DNA of 64,000 bases from Hirundichthys speculiger (lineage: Eukaryota > Chordata > Actinopteri > Beloniformes > Exocoetidae): assembly GCA_018398805.1 (NCBI GenBank), contig JAGFBZ010001939.1:1-64000 (forward strand), given 5' to 3'. Shown one piece after another: positions 21,891-32,899 of this stretch. Position numbers and translations under genes: made by a program. The notes under the pieces are model-generated. The model made no database searches, had not been told where the DNA came from, and saw only the letters and a list, made by a program, of their open reading frames with translations. The stretch's first letter is position 1, and every line of letters starts with the position of its first letter.

Positions 21891-22593
21891 TGCAATGTGG
21901 TTTTGTGCTCTCTCACTGAGTCCTGCTGATGTGCTTCAGGGAAACGTGCGTCCAAACGCATGATTGCGTGAAGTCTAGTGGCCGACCGTAAAACGACAGA
22001 GCTGTGAATATGTGGCTGAGCAGAGGGTAAAGAAGATTTTCCCTTTAATACGTCTACTTCCTGGTTCACTTTTACCGTGTCTTAAACAGTAGATTTTCTA
22101 GGTTCGGGCTCCTTTTTTGACTGCACCCGCAGATCCCGGAGCTTCCCTGAAATGTCCTCGGCTTTCACAAACAACACCTGCTCTCAACGCACCGATACGT
22201 TTTACACTCAGCTCATTTCTGCCGCGGAGCCATGAGGTCTGAGCGGCTCATTGGCTTTATGAAGATTCAATTTTGTTAGATGACCTTTTCTGGCTTTTCA
22301 CAGATGTCGGTAATTTGAGCTTCGGTCGTTCTGGCGTTCGCCGGGATTCGACCGGCTCTCTCGAAGGTGATGCTTTTGAATCTGGCGGTGTGACAGTTAA
22401 CCGCCAGAGCGTTCCCGAAACCAAGGTGGCGTCCGTTTCTGCAGGAGTCCAGACGAGGGCGTGACGGTGCTGTGCTGCTTTGCTGGTGGTCCAAACCGAA
22501 GCTACTCTTTTAATGTTGTGACTTCAACAGCACTGAGAAAGCTCAGCGTGTGCAAAGCTGTCGTCAGACCCAAAACATGTCTTTTCTTTTAAG
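21891..22593. other. No gene seen; intergenic DNA
   Basis: Only overlapping antisense frames without domain signatures (22273-22494). Confidence 0.4.
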
Positions 22594-22976
22594 CAGCCAT
22601 TCCCAAACTTCAGAATACCAAGGCCCAATTTGAAATGTGAAAAATCTCCGCAGCCCACCGAAACCTTTAATCACAACTGTGATCAACATCCAGAACAAGG
22701 AACCATGATCCGATATTAATGTAAGGGGTCAACAAATAAGGTGACACTTGTCATATTAAGTTAAGATGACAGTAGAATAACACTTAACTGGTTTGTTTTA
22801 TTACTTCTTAATTTTTTTTTAATCATGTCATGAATATTTTACAGTAATTAAAAACATATTTAAAAAAGATTGAGGATTTAAAACACATTTGTTTAATTTA
22901 AATGACCTCTCACGGCCCACCTGCAGTCCCACGACGGCCCACCAGGGGGCCTCGGCCCACACTTTGGGAATCACTG
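22594..22976 (+). mobile_element. Nested hAT-type MITE, 383 bp
   Basis: It runs from CAGCCATTCCCAAACTTCAG to CCACACTTTGGGAATCACTG. It is nearly identical to 25725-26088 but keeps about 16 bp (TTGTCATATTAAGTTAAGAT region) deleted there. Its right flank still shows CTCTACAG, the TSD half seen at the sibling copy, while its left flank does not. Confidence 0.85.
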
Positions 22977-23462
22977 CTCTACAGTATATTAAAAATATGA
23001 CGAAAAACTTGCTGCCAAATGGTCTTTATTATAAGACAAAAACAGGTCGTTAAGGTGCAAATGTTTTTATTCCTGATTTCAATATTTCAATCCCCCCAGT
23101 AGTCGGGGTCTCCTCCAGCTCTGGACGACTGCAGCTTTCATCTTCCTCAATTATCGTTTTAAACGCTTGATGACACAATTGTTAGCGTGACAGCAGCAAC
23201 AGCCGTGTTTCCATGTTTGATTGATTTCCTCAGATACATATCAGGCTCGTTTGTGGTGGATTTTAAACGAGGTTCGCTGGAAACCTGGAACGGTTTTGAC
23301 CGTGCGTGAACTTTGAAAGAGCGTCGTTCACAACTGTCCAAATGAACTCGTTCACGCCCCCCGCTGGTGAAGGGGAGAGAGAGCGCTCTCAGTTCACATT
23401 CACGCAAAATATGAACTAGTTCGTGAACTTTCGTTCAATGAACGAGTTCAGGTACAACGCTG
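22594..23462. mobile_element. hAT element carrying a MITE, left part missing
   Basis: From 22977 on it parallels the element at 25384-26549: the same CTCTACAGTATATTAAAAAT junction, TGCTGCCAAATGGTCTTTAT, and a right end of GAACTAGTTC...CAGGTACAACGCTG at 23462. Its left limit, 22594, coincides exactly with the first base of the nested MITE (CAGCCATTCCCAAACTT). The 8 bases on either side (CTTTTAAG and ATGATGGT) do not match, so this is not a normal insertion. Frame 23159-23407 minus is incidental. Confidence 0.8.
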
Positions 23463-23470
23463 ATGATGGT

Positions 23471-25375
23471 TCATGATCTCAGGAGAACAGGTCCTGGCTT
23501 GGGTTTGAGGAGGAGCCGGGAACAAGAGAGAGCCTTCAAGAAAGCGTGAGTGGTCGAACCCTGGCGTGGTTCTGGTGGTCCGGAGAGTGGTTTCACTGGC
23601 AGGCATCCCAAAGGGGATTTACTTTGAATGCGTGGCCTTTGACAGGTGTAACCGTCTCGTTTCTAAAGGCTCAGGTAGATTTAAATAATCATTTTAAGAG
23701 GCCCCGCCTGGTTTGTCAGGATCTCATCCACCCACTCATCTAGAGGGCCGTGTCTCTGCAGATCTTCACAAGCACAAAGCTTAAGTGATTAAAACCGCGT
23801 GCATCCAGGAACATAAAGGCGGCGAGCTGACCCTGGGGTTTTTCAGAAGGGACTTCATTAAAAAGTCATCTTTATTTGAACAGTAAAACCACTCGGCGGA
23901 CAGTAAAAAGCAGACCTCGCTTTCTACTGAGGCCGTTTTGGCTTCCTGCTGAGCGCTAATCACACACAGGCCTTACCTCTGAAATAAACTATTTAAGTTC
24001 CAGCTGATAACATTCACAGTAGACTTTCTCAAAGACTGTCACCGAAATCTGAACATTATGACCTCGGGGTCATTAGTTTTACGTGCGCCTAACAAACTGC
24101 CAGAGCTTGATGGCGGCGTGAATGAGCTCAGTATCATCACAGGTTTACTACGAGTCCAAAGCTATAATGTATTAAAGTCTATTGTAGAGGTCTCCTCTCA
24201 CTCTCTAACTCAGGCGACGGTGGACCATTAGCTTTTATAGGAGAATAAAGTGACCCAAACAAAAGGTCTGGCTTTTTCTCCTCCTTCTTTCCATTTTACT
24301 GTCTGGAGGTGGATAAGGGTTTTTTTTGTCCTTTCCTTAATTTAGCAAAGCTAATCTTGTTTACCCGTTTGCTCGTCTCAACGTCAGCCAGAACCCACCT
24401 CATCGGGACTATTAATTAGCTGCATTCAGAAGGTCCAAGAAGCTGCCTAATTGGCCCTCTGGGGCCAAGAATTAACAGTAAATAAACCTCCAAATTGATC
24501 GCTCACCAAAGGATTTTTCATCAAGAACCAATAATTGAGATCCATAAGCTTTTTTCTTTTTTTTTTTCCATTGTGTTGCATTTTGGCATTTTTGATCGGG
24601 TCATAAAAGTGATGAGACGTCCTGGAGGACAGGAGGAGTTTTGGAGGGTTTCCTTTTTTTCTCTCTCTCTCTTTTTTGTAACAAGGTCAGCAGACTTTGA
24701 AGTGAAATTTTCAACAAAAAGCCCCGAGGCTCAACCTTGTTCATTAAAGGTAAGGGACATCTATTTTTAACGCTACCGGAACTTTGTCAACAAAGAGTCC
24801 TTTTGATGTGAGTGAGAATCATCCGCCTTGATCCCAAATATGTAAATGAGCGGAGGAACGGCCGCCTTTGGTAAATTACGCCATCACACATGGAAAAGTG
24901 TTATTTAACAGCAAGCTATGAAAACTTAACCAAAGTAAGGTTTTACAGTTTTCTATAGCAGACTCTACATTCTGGCATCTGTCCTTTTGCAGCTGCAGTG
25001 CAAGAGTCATGAGCATCGGACGCCTGCGGTTGATTTTATGCGTCGGCCGTGACTGCTGGTGATGTCGGAGGTGGAGCATGAAGAGACTGCGGTCAAATCA
25101 AACGACGAGAGACAGAAACTGATGTCGTAGGAGTGTCAGACAACTTATAATTCCTTCCTCAGAATGCTCTCAACTCCGAGTAAAGAGGAAGTAGTAAAAA
25201 CGTTACCACCGCATGTGGTGATTATTTTTCGGTGACGGTGCAGTAAATCTTGAACTACATTTCCTGTGTCAATGTCTCGATGATGAGTGGCAGGAAAAAG
25301 CAACGATAATAATCAGGAAATAAAACAAATAAAACACATGGATATGAAGTCACTTGTACTGGTGAAGCTGTGGAG
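23471..25375. other. No gene seen; intergenic DNA with conserved-looking AT-rich stretches
   Basis: The stretch 24410-24500 contains ATTAATTAGCTGCATT and CTAATTGG motifs of the kind common in developmental non-coding elements, but without alignment this is only an impression. No exon, RNA gene or transposon terminus was recognised. Confidence 0.4.
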
Positions 25376-25383
25376 CCAATCAG

Positions 25384-26549
25384 CAGTGTTGGTCAAGTTC
25401 ACTTTCTACACGAACTAGTTCAGTTCATAGTTCATAGAAATTAAAATGAACTAGTTCAGTTCACCATTTCAAAAAATGAACTAAATAGTTCATTTTTAGT
25501 TCTTTATAAGAAAATTATTTTTTAATGTTGCTGCGAGCAATTATTTGTCAAAATGATTGCCACTGCCCATATATTACACCACCACAAACGGCAATTATTT
25601 TATCCATTTTAACTGTTGAAAACTATTGGTCCAATTCTGAATCTTTATCTAACCAGGGTTTACATTAGCATTAAAGGGACAGCCCATGTAAAACTGTCAT
25701 TTCCGTTTCAGCTTCTCTCTACAGCAGCCATTCCCAAACTTCAGAATACCAAGGCCCAATTTGAAATGTGAAAAATCTCCACAACCCACCGAAACCTTTA
25801 ATCACATCTGTGATCAACATACAGGACAAGGAACCATGATCCGATATTAATGTGAGGGGTCAACAAATAAGGTGACACACTGACAGTAGAATAACACTTA
25901 ACTGGTTTGTTTCATTACTTCTTAATGTTTTTTGAATCATGTCATGAATATTTTACAGTGATTAAAAACATTTTAAAAAAATCGAGGATTTAAAACACAT
26001 TTGTTTAATTCTAATGACCTCTCACGGCCCACCTGCAGTCCCACGATGGCCCACCAGGGGGCCGCGGCCCACACTTTGGGAATCACTGCTCTACAGTATA
26101 TTAAAAATATGAGGAAAAACTTGCTGCCAAATGGTCTTTATTATAAGACAAAAACAGGTCCTTAAGGTGCAAATGTTTTTATTCCTGATTCCAATATTTC
26201 AATCCCCCCCAGCAGTCGGGGGTCTCCTCCAGCTCTGGGCGACTGCAGCTTTCATCTTCCTCCATATTTGTTTTAAATATTTGAAGACGCAATTGTTAGC
26301 GTGACAGCAGCAACAGCCGTGTTGCCATGTTTGATTGATTTCCTCAGATACATATCAGGCTCGTTTGTGGTGGATTTTAAATGGGGTTCGCTGGAAACCT
26401 GGAACGGTTTTGACCGTGCGTGAACTTTGAAAGAGCGTTCACGCCCCACGCTCGTAAAGGGGAAAGAGAGCACACTCAGGTCACGTTCGTGCAAAATATG
26501 AACTAGTTCGTGAACTTTCATCCCATGAACGCGTTCAGGTACAATGCTG
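25384..26549. mobile_element. Non-autonomous hAT element (1166 bp) with nested MITE
   Basis: It begins CAGTGTTGGTCAAGTTCAC and ends GTTCAGGTACAATGCTG, with TSD CCAATCAG / GCAATCAG (7 of 8) at 25376-25383 and 26550-26557. GAACTAGTTC palindromes recur near both ends. The interior is interrupted by the MITE at 25725-26088. No transposase-like frame is evident. Confidence 0.88.
25725..26088 (+). mobile_element. Nested hAT-type MITE, 364 bp
   Basis: CAGCCATTCCCAAACTT at the left and GGGAATCACTG at the right are flanked by perfect TSD CTCTACAG at 25717-25724 and 26089-26096. It lies within the 25384-26549 hAT element. Confidence 0.92.
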
Positions 26550-26557
26550 GCAATCAG

Positions 26558-27540
26558 GGTGTAGTTGTTGTGTTATGACAGAGGTGATTCCCAACTCAAC
26601 CACCTGGCTCATTTAAGGCGTCATGCAACATGGGGACGATCTCCAGCGCAGCGAAAAGCTTGGCATCATTTCTAACCTTTACTACAGGACCACTGTGAAT
26701 CCTCGTCCCTCAAGTCGGTGCATCAGGTCAAACATGGGTTGCGTGAGCTTTAATGTCCCAAACGGCTTCACCGGCTTCACCTGTGGAGGTGTGGTGCTGC
26801 TCAGCAGCCTCTGCTGGTTTTGCCTAAGCCTTTTAGCTTAGTCCACTTTATAGCAAAACCTTCCCTTTTCCTCATCTCCACTTTGTGCTGCAGCACTTTG
26901 AGTCTGGTTGCATCTCCATCATAAACGCTTCTCATATTTTCCCCACTTTCAGGACTCAGTTATCTCAACATATGTACAATTTCCTTCCATCAAGGACCAT
27001 TAACGTCTCCGGCACCGTCTCACGACTCACATTATGATTCTTAGAAAAACATCTCTCAACTTTTAAACGGACATTTAAGGTTCCCCCACGGATGAAACTG
27101 TAAGTTTGATGTCTTCGACTGTTGCCACAGTTGAATCAAGTTTAATTTGTTTACCGTGGCTTTTCTGGTTCATAGCCATCGACTAAGTGCCTTGCTAATT
27201 AGCTGATAAAAGCTAAACATTAAAAAAAGCTTAGTCTCTGCAAATGGACCATTTCAAACTGACTCTCGGGCAGCAGGTTCATACTGCGAGCACAGTTTCT
27301 ATCACAAGCCGAATCTTTCTGACTGACCATCGACACTTGAATGATGCAGGTCACCTGCATGCGTAGAACTACAAACCTCCAGAGATGGAGGACACATCTG
27401 TGTGCTGCTCTAACTGGGGCAAAATGAAAAAAAAATGCATAGCATGGGATTTTTGGCTGTTAAGACTGTCAAAGAAATCTATCTAAATACAACCGGAAAA
27501 TCAGATTTGAGCTTGCAGCGTGAAGAAGACTTGGATGAAA
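26558..27540. other. No gene seen; intergenic DNA
   Basis: Short frames only (for example 26623-26841 plus) with no recognised domain or repeat end. Confidence 0.4.
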
Positions 27541-28905
27541 AGGCAAGGCAAATGTATTTGAAAAGCACATTTCATACACAAAGGCAACTCCAAGTGCTTT
27601 AACAAAAGGCATTAAGATGGATGAACTGAACAGAAAAAAACATTAATAAAAACAGCATAAGAATGCGAATAAAATCACAAGAAATAGATTCAGTCAAAAG
27701 GGATTAAAACAAAGCACAAAACAAAATAGGTGGCGCATAAAGTTAAATTAAACAAAGGCATTTCAGTTTAACTGTAAAAGTGTCCAGAACTGGGGTACAG
27801 TTTAATATCAACAGGAAGTTTAGTCCATCTGTGAGCAAAGTAGCTAAATGCATTTCCATCCTGTTTGCTTCTAAATTGAGGTTCTACCTGCCGACTTTCT
27901 CCTAAAGAGCTCACAGATCTGTTCTGATCGGTTCATATTCGAACAACAGCACTTTAAGTCTGTTCTTCAGGTAGCTGGTAGCCAGTGTTGGGATCTCAGA
28001 ACAGTAGTGATGCTGGAAAACAGCAGGGTTAGGGTTAGGCTAACCCTAACCCTGATGCTGTCCTGGTTCTGGTTAGAACTCTGGCAGCAACGTTCTGGAT
28101 GAACTGAAGACGTCTGATCGTATTTTTAGGAAGACCAGACAGAAGAGGCTCATGGTCATCACGTCTGTAGGAGATGAAAGTCATGGATGATATAAAGCTG
28201 TTTTAATAGAGGCTACCTGAGAACTGTGAAATGGCGCTATTCTTATCCACTAGGTGGCAGTAACATGTTGAGGCTTTCTCCTGACACGCCAACTTCCGCT
28301 AAAATAAAGCTACAAGCCTTTTTCTACCTATAAACAACCACGATGTAGGTCTGTGATGCTGTGGACTGTACATCACCCAGCTCCAAAGAAAACACACTCC
28401 ATGGCTGGTGTGACGAAACGTTTCTCTGGTAGCTTCTACTACAGCCTTGATGTGGTTTCTGAAACATTAGCTTTGCATTAATTAAAACTCTAAGATTCCT
28501 AACCTGGTTTATGGGAGGATACCTCTGGACTCAAGCTCGGCAGCAACTTTTATTCTTTCCATTTTGTTGCTGAATATGATTGTTTCTGTCTTGTCCTGAT
28601 TTAATTGAAGAAAGTTTTTTCTCTTTCTGCAGGCACCAACAGACTGAGTCTAATGGAGTCATTTGGTGAAAAATCCAAGTAAATCTGAGTGTCATCTGCA
28701 CAGATGTGGTGAGCAACATTTTTGTCATGTATGAATTTACCCAAGGGGAAGCATGTAGAGGTTGAACAACTGACAAGAATCGATCCTTGAAGGACTCCAC
28801 AGGTCATGTGAGTTCGCTCAGATTTATTCTCACCAATGGAAACAGCAAAACTCCTGCCTTCAAGATGTGATTTGAAACCAAACTGAGAACTGGACCTGAT
28901 ACTCC
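27541..28905 (-). pseudogene. Decayed LINE (L2/CR1/Rex-like) with RT remnant and 3' tail
   Basis: On the minus strand, from high to low coordinates, come GRSFAVSIGENKS, then GVLQGSI (from GVPQGS) and CADDTQIYLDFSPND near 28680-28700, the catalytic ADD box of LINE reverse transcriptase. A long decayed 3' region follows. The low end, 27541-27600, reads on the minus strand as AAAGCACTTGGAGTTGCC...AAATACATTTGCCTTGCC, a familiar teleost LINE tail. Stops and indels are frequent. Its upstream side is replaced by the minisatellite at 28911. Confidence 0.78.
28024..28054. repeat. Head-to-head telomeric palindrome
   Basis: The arm CAGGGTTAGGGTTAG (28024-28038), one spacer G, and its exact complement CTAACCCTAACCCTG (28040-28054) form a perfect 15-bp inverted repeat of the vertebrate telomere unit. 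It lies inside the 3' region of the LINE remnant. Confidence 0.9.
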
Positions 28906-28910
28906 TATCC

Positions 28911-29695
28911 AGGTGTTCCTAAAAAAGACCCAGGTGTTCCAAAGATAGACCCAGATGTTCCAAAAATACACCCAGGTGTTCCAAAAATAAACCCAGGTGT
29001 TCCAAAAATAAACCCAGGTGTTCCAAAAATAAACCCAGGTGTTCCAAAAATTAACCCAGGCATTCTAAAAATAGACCCAGTTGTTCCAAAAAATTCACCA
29101 AGGTGTTTAAAAAATACACCCAGGTGTTCCAAAAATAGACCCAGGTGTTCCCAAAAATAGACCCAGATGTTGTCAGAAAATAGATCCAGGTCTTTCCAAA
29201 AATAAACCCAGGTGTTCCAAAATTAGACCCAGGTGTTCCCAGAAATAGACCCAGGTGTTCCAGAAATAGACCCAGGTGTTCCCAGAAATAGACCCAGGTG
29301 TTCCAGAAATAAATTTAGGTGTTCCAAAAATAGACCCAGGTGTTCCAAAAATAGACCCAGGTGTTCCCAAAAATAGACCCAGGTGTTCCAAAAATAGACC
29401 CAGGTGTTCCAAAAGTAGACCCAGGTGTTCCCAAAAATAGACCCAGGTGTTCCAAAAATAGACCCAGGTGTTCCCAAAAATAGACCCAGGTGTTCCAAAA
29501 ATAGACCCAGGTGTTCCAAAAATAGACCCAGGTGTTCCCAAAAATAGACCCAGGTGTTCCCAAAAATAGACCCAGGTGTTCCAAAAATAGACCCAGGTGT
29601 TCCAAAAGTAGACCCAGGTGTTTCAAAATTAAACCCAGGTGTTCCAAAAATACACCAAGGTGTTCCAAAAATAAACCCAGGTGTTCCAAAAACAT
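28911..29695. repeat. Minisatellite with 21/22-bp unit, about 36 copies
   Basis: The unit core GGTGTTCCAAAAATAGAC repeats head to tail for about 785 bp. Units with two C before the A run are 21 bp and those with three are 22 bp. On the minus strand a 21-bp unit encodes seven residues (GTPGSIF), and each 22-bp unit moves the reading into the next frame (NTWVYFW, EHLGLFL), so all three minus frames stay open over long distances. These frames are by-products and not evidence for a protein. Confidence 0.95.
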
Positions 29696-30185
29696 CTGGG
29701 CCACTGGATAGATCAGCAGTTCCTGTCAATGAAGGCCAACAGAGCCAGAAAAAACCTTTTAAATAAAAAATTACACCAGATAGAATTGAGTTGAATGGGT
29801 GCGTCCAATAAAGACCTTGAGAAATTACAGTTGTTAGTAAGCTGTCTGTTTAAGCAGATTCTCTGAATCTGTTATTGTGACTTAGATGAAGTTTATATCA
29901 CATATTAGAGCAACGTAAATCAGAAAATTAATTCAAAGAGGTTCACTTGTTCTTCCCGCTGTAAAATACCTAGTTAGGTCAAGTTAAACAAGAACACAGC
30001 ATTTTAATTCCTTTATTTCCCTTTATCACCTTAAGTGTTGTTTCAGCACGAAACACCAAAAATCGAAAACAGAAGAGAGCGATATCACAAGATATCACTG
30101 ATAAAACTGTGCTGGACCAGCAGGGAAGGAAATAAACGATGGCAATTAACGGAAAGAGGAAATCAAACCAACACACAAGGAACTA
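29696..30185. other. No gene seen; intergenic DNA right of the minisatellite
   Basis: A short GAATTGAGTTGAATG piece near 29781 recalls a retroposon tail. Otherwise nothing was recognised. Confidence 0.4.
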
Positions 30186-30189
30186 CACT

Positions 30190-30463
30190 TTTAAATTGGG
30201 TATAAATTTCTTCTTTTTATGGGGGAATATGTCCATTTAATATTTAGATTTATTTACAAGAGGTTCTATATGTTTCTAAATTATGGTTATGCACATGTGT
30301 GAGTGTATATTGATTTATGCATTATTATATATTTTATTCTATAAATATATTATATTTATTTTCAGATACATAGATTCATGCTAGTGTTAAAATCGTCTGT
30401 ACTTTAAACGATTGTTTTGACATGACTGGAATGAATCAATAAAATGAAATGAAATGAAAAATG
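30190..30463 (+). repeat. Probable retroposon 3' end with (AATGA)n tail
   Basis: AT-rich DNA ends in GACATGACTGGAATGAATCAA...TAAAATGAAATGAAATG, a short pentamer tail preceded by AATAAA, as at LINE/SINE 3' ends. No coding part is readable. Confidence 0.5.
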
Positions 30464-31885
30464 ACACAGAAAGTAAAATAAAACTAATAAACACATTAAA
30501 GAACAGAAAGGGCAGAGATAAAACTAAAGTGAAGCATAAAGCCTTAGTAAAGGCAACTTTACATAAATCAAGAATGATCTAGATGAACCAAACAAACACC
30601 ATGATACCACAGCAGCTGAACAACGAATCAGAGGCCATGAAGAAGAACAGAGGAAAGCTCAAACCAACCAAAACCCGATGACACCAAACTTTTGTCCTTC
30701 ACATCAGCTCCTCGCCGTTATTTTCCATCTGCGTCAGTGGGATTCTGCGCTCTTCCTTTCATTACATGACATTTGCTGATTCCCATCACCGCTGAATGAA
30801 TTCCCTCCATCTAAAAACCTGCTTAATAATTTATTCCTCCCTGTATTCTGTGCTTGACATTTCATGTCCATTTCAGTTTCCGCCCAGCCACATCAGATAT
30901 TTGCCAAAATGGGCCACCTGAATAGCGCTCCTAAATGACTCGGTGAGGGACAAAGAAGCGGCGCAGAGCATTGTGAGCGGGCCGGGCAGGAGCAGGGATG
31001 TTCCTTTATGTCTGCCATTATTACAGAAAGGATGAGCTTAAGTCTGGCAGGCAGCGTGAAAGCGGCAAGGTTATTCAGAGGTTCCCCCCAAAAAAAGGTT
31101 CACTCAGATACAATTCTAAAAGCCCTTCCTCTTTCTAATCCATGAAATAAGCAAGATCCAGACAATCTCTAAACTGCAACGTAGGGGAAGGTTTGAACAT
31201 GCGTGCTTGTGTTGTGTACGTGGAGGGAAAACAGGCTGCAGCCGCACCGGCGAACAAGCGGATTTGTGTGTCACTGATGCCATTGTTTCCTTCCCGCCGA
31301 CAATGCTCAGCGGCTTTGCAATCTTTCACAATTACACCTCAAATCAGCTCGGGTTTAGTCCTGCTTCAGGGCCCGTCTCCCCAAACAAAACAGAAAATGG
31401 GAGAATTACATTTCATTTTCAGCTCGCTCCCTGCAGTTCACGGCTAAAGAATCGGTAAATACTCGGTAAAAAAAAGTGCTGCTCTCCGTCTATATATACT
31501 GAGGAGATGGTGCAGTGTTGGTGCGTCCACTTGTCTCCATCTACCCGAGAGGACAACGTCAGCACCTCTGAGCAGCTTTCCAAATCTGTTAGGAAGTTGT
31601 GCTTTACAGCATTTAACCAAACTCTTCATTCAGCCAACCAGCAGGATGGTCCCACTAATGTTCTGCCCTCACAGTGCTGTTCCCCAGTTTTTCTTTCAGT
31701 CCTAATTCATTTTACCATAACAAACTGTCGGCAAAACAGCTCACACTCTGAGTAGCAGGAACGTGCACAGGTAGACTCCAGGTGGTGCTCAAGCTCCTCC
31801 CCCTTTGTCCTCTGACTTGACATGTGACCTTTCTGCAGAACGACCACTGAAATTCTATTTTAAAAGCTTCAAGAGTAGCAGTCTC
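30464..31885. other. No gene seen; intergenic DNA
   Basis: Overlapping short frames on both strands at 31135-31755 have no recognised domains. No repeat ends were seen. Confidence 0.4.
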
Positions 31886-31889
31886 ACAT

Positions 31890-32480
31890 CAAAAAAGTCT
31901 TGATTTTACAACAAAAGAGTTATTGATTTTTATTTACAACAAAAAACTGTGTAATTCTGCAAAAGTCAAGATTTTATGACCAAACAAAGAAAAAAAAATC
32001 CAAACAATTTTAGGACATAAAGTTGGAATTGTTCAAAAGTCAGACATTTTTTTGACACAAACTTTCAATGTTGCAAGAGTCAATATTCCACAACAAAAAG
32101 TTTGAAATATACTATATTAATAAGGGAATATTAGTTAATAAAGCCACAACGATTTGGGCTGCAGCTCAGTGGCTCAAGAGATTTTGTGACAAGAATTAAC
32201 TTTTTTCCCCCAACAAGAAAAAGTTTCAATATTGTGGCAATTTACAGCAAAAACTCTGACAGTAAGTTGAGTTGTTCAAAACGCTGAAATGTTGATTTAA
32301 AGATTGAAACTTCAAAACAGTTTTTAACAAACAGATTCAAAATGTGACTATGCATCAAAAGCCTCAGTTTTACAACAAAAAAAATAGCAATTTTCTAACA
32401 AAATGTTGCTTCCTAATGTAAAAAAAAGTCACAATTAGAAAAAATATCTGATGCACATATTTATGATTGTAGAAATACGT
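31890..32480. repeat. Degenerate tandem-like repeat of CAACAAAAAG-type units
   Basis: Phrases of the form ACAACAAAAA..TTT, TTGCAAGAGTCAATATT and TGCAAAAGTCAAGATTTT recur every 35-50 bp with heavy divergence. The stretch looks like an old minisatellite rather than unique sequence. Confidence 0.55.
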
Positions 32481-32532
32481 GACTGTAATTAAAACAAGTC
32501 GTCCTGTAGGTATTGAATTGAATTGAATAGAA

Positions 32533-32621
32533 ATTTAATTTAATTTAATTTAATTTAATTTAATTTAATTTAATTTAATTTAATTTAATTTAATTTAATT
32601 TAATTTAATTTAATTTAATTT
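32533..32621. repeat. (AATTT)n microsatellite
   Basis: About 18 uninterrupted copies of a TTTAA pentamer, followed to about 32720 by a decayed AT-rich extension. Confidence 0.97.
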
Positions 32622-32776
32622 ATTCTGAATTGAATTGAATTAATTTATTAATTGATTTATTTAATTTATTTTATTTTATTTAAGTTCATTTTATTGAATT
32701 AATTAAATTTTATTTTATTTTGTGCACACGTGTGATTTAAAGGAGTTTAAAGGAGCCCTCCGACAACAACTAAACA

Positions 32777-32890
32777 AGATAAGATAAGATAAGATAGAAC
32801 TTTATTAATCCCTTGGGAGGTCTCCGTCAGGGAAATTGTGGTTCCAGCAGCTACAGCACCGACAAAATAGTAAAAGAAAGCAACACAGTT
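32777..32890 (-). repeat. Retroposon 3' end with (TTATC)n tail
   Basis: On the minus strand CACAATTTCCCTGACGGAGA leads to CCCAAGGGATTAATAAAGTT and a TCTTATC tail. This is the form of a common teleost LINE/SINE 3' end. The upstream body is not recognisable. Confidence 0.65.
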
Positions 32891-32899
32891 CAATCCCAG

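Noticed and set aside
23159..23407. Similar minus frames at 23159-23407 and 26273-26521 suggesting a conserved peptide
   Set aside because: They are similar because both lie in copies of the same hAT element. Indels differ between the copies and no protein family is recognised.
28911..29729. Direct repeats resembling a CRISPR array, and long frames 29223-29729 and 29315-29704
   Set aside because: Units are contiguous with no unique spacers, the host is a vertebrate genome, and the frames are readings through a minisatellite whose unit length is divisible by three.
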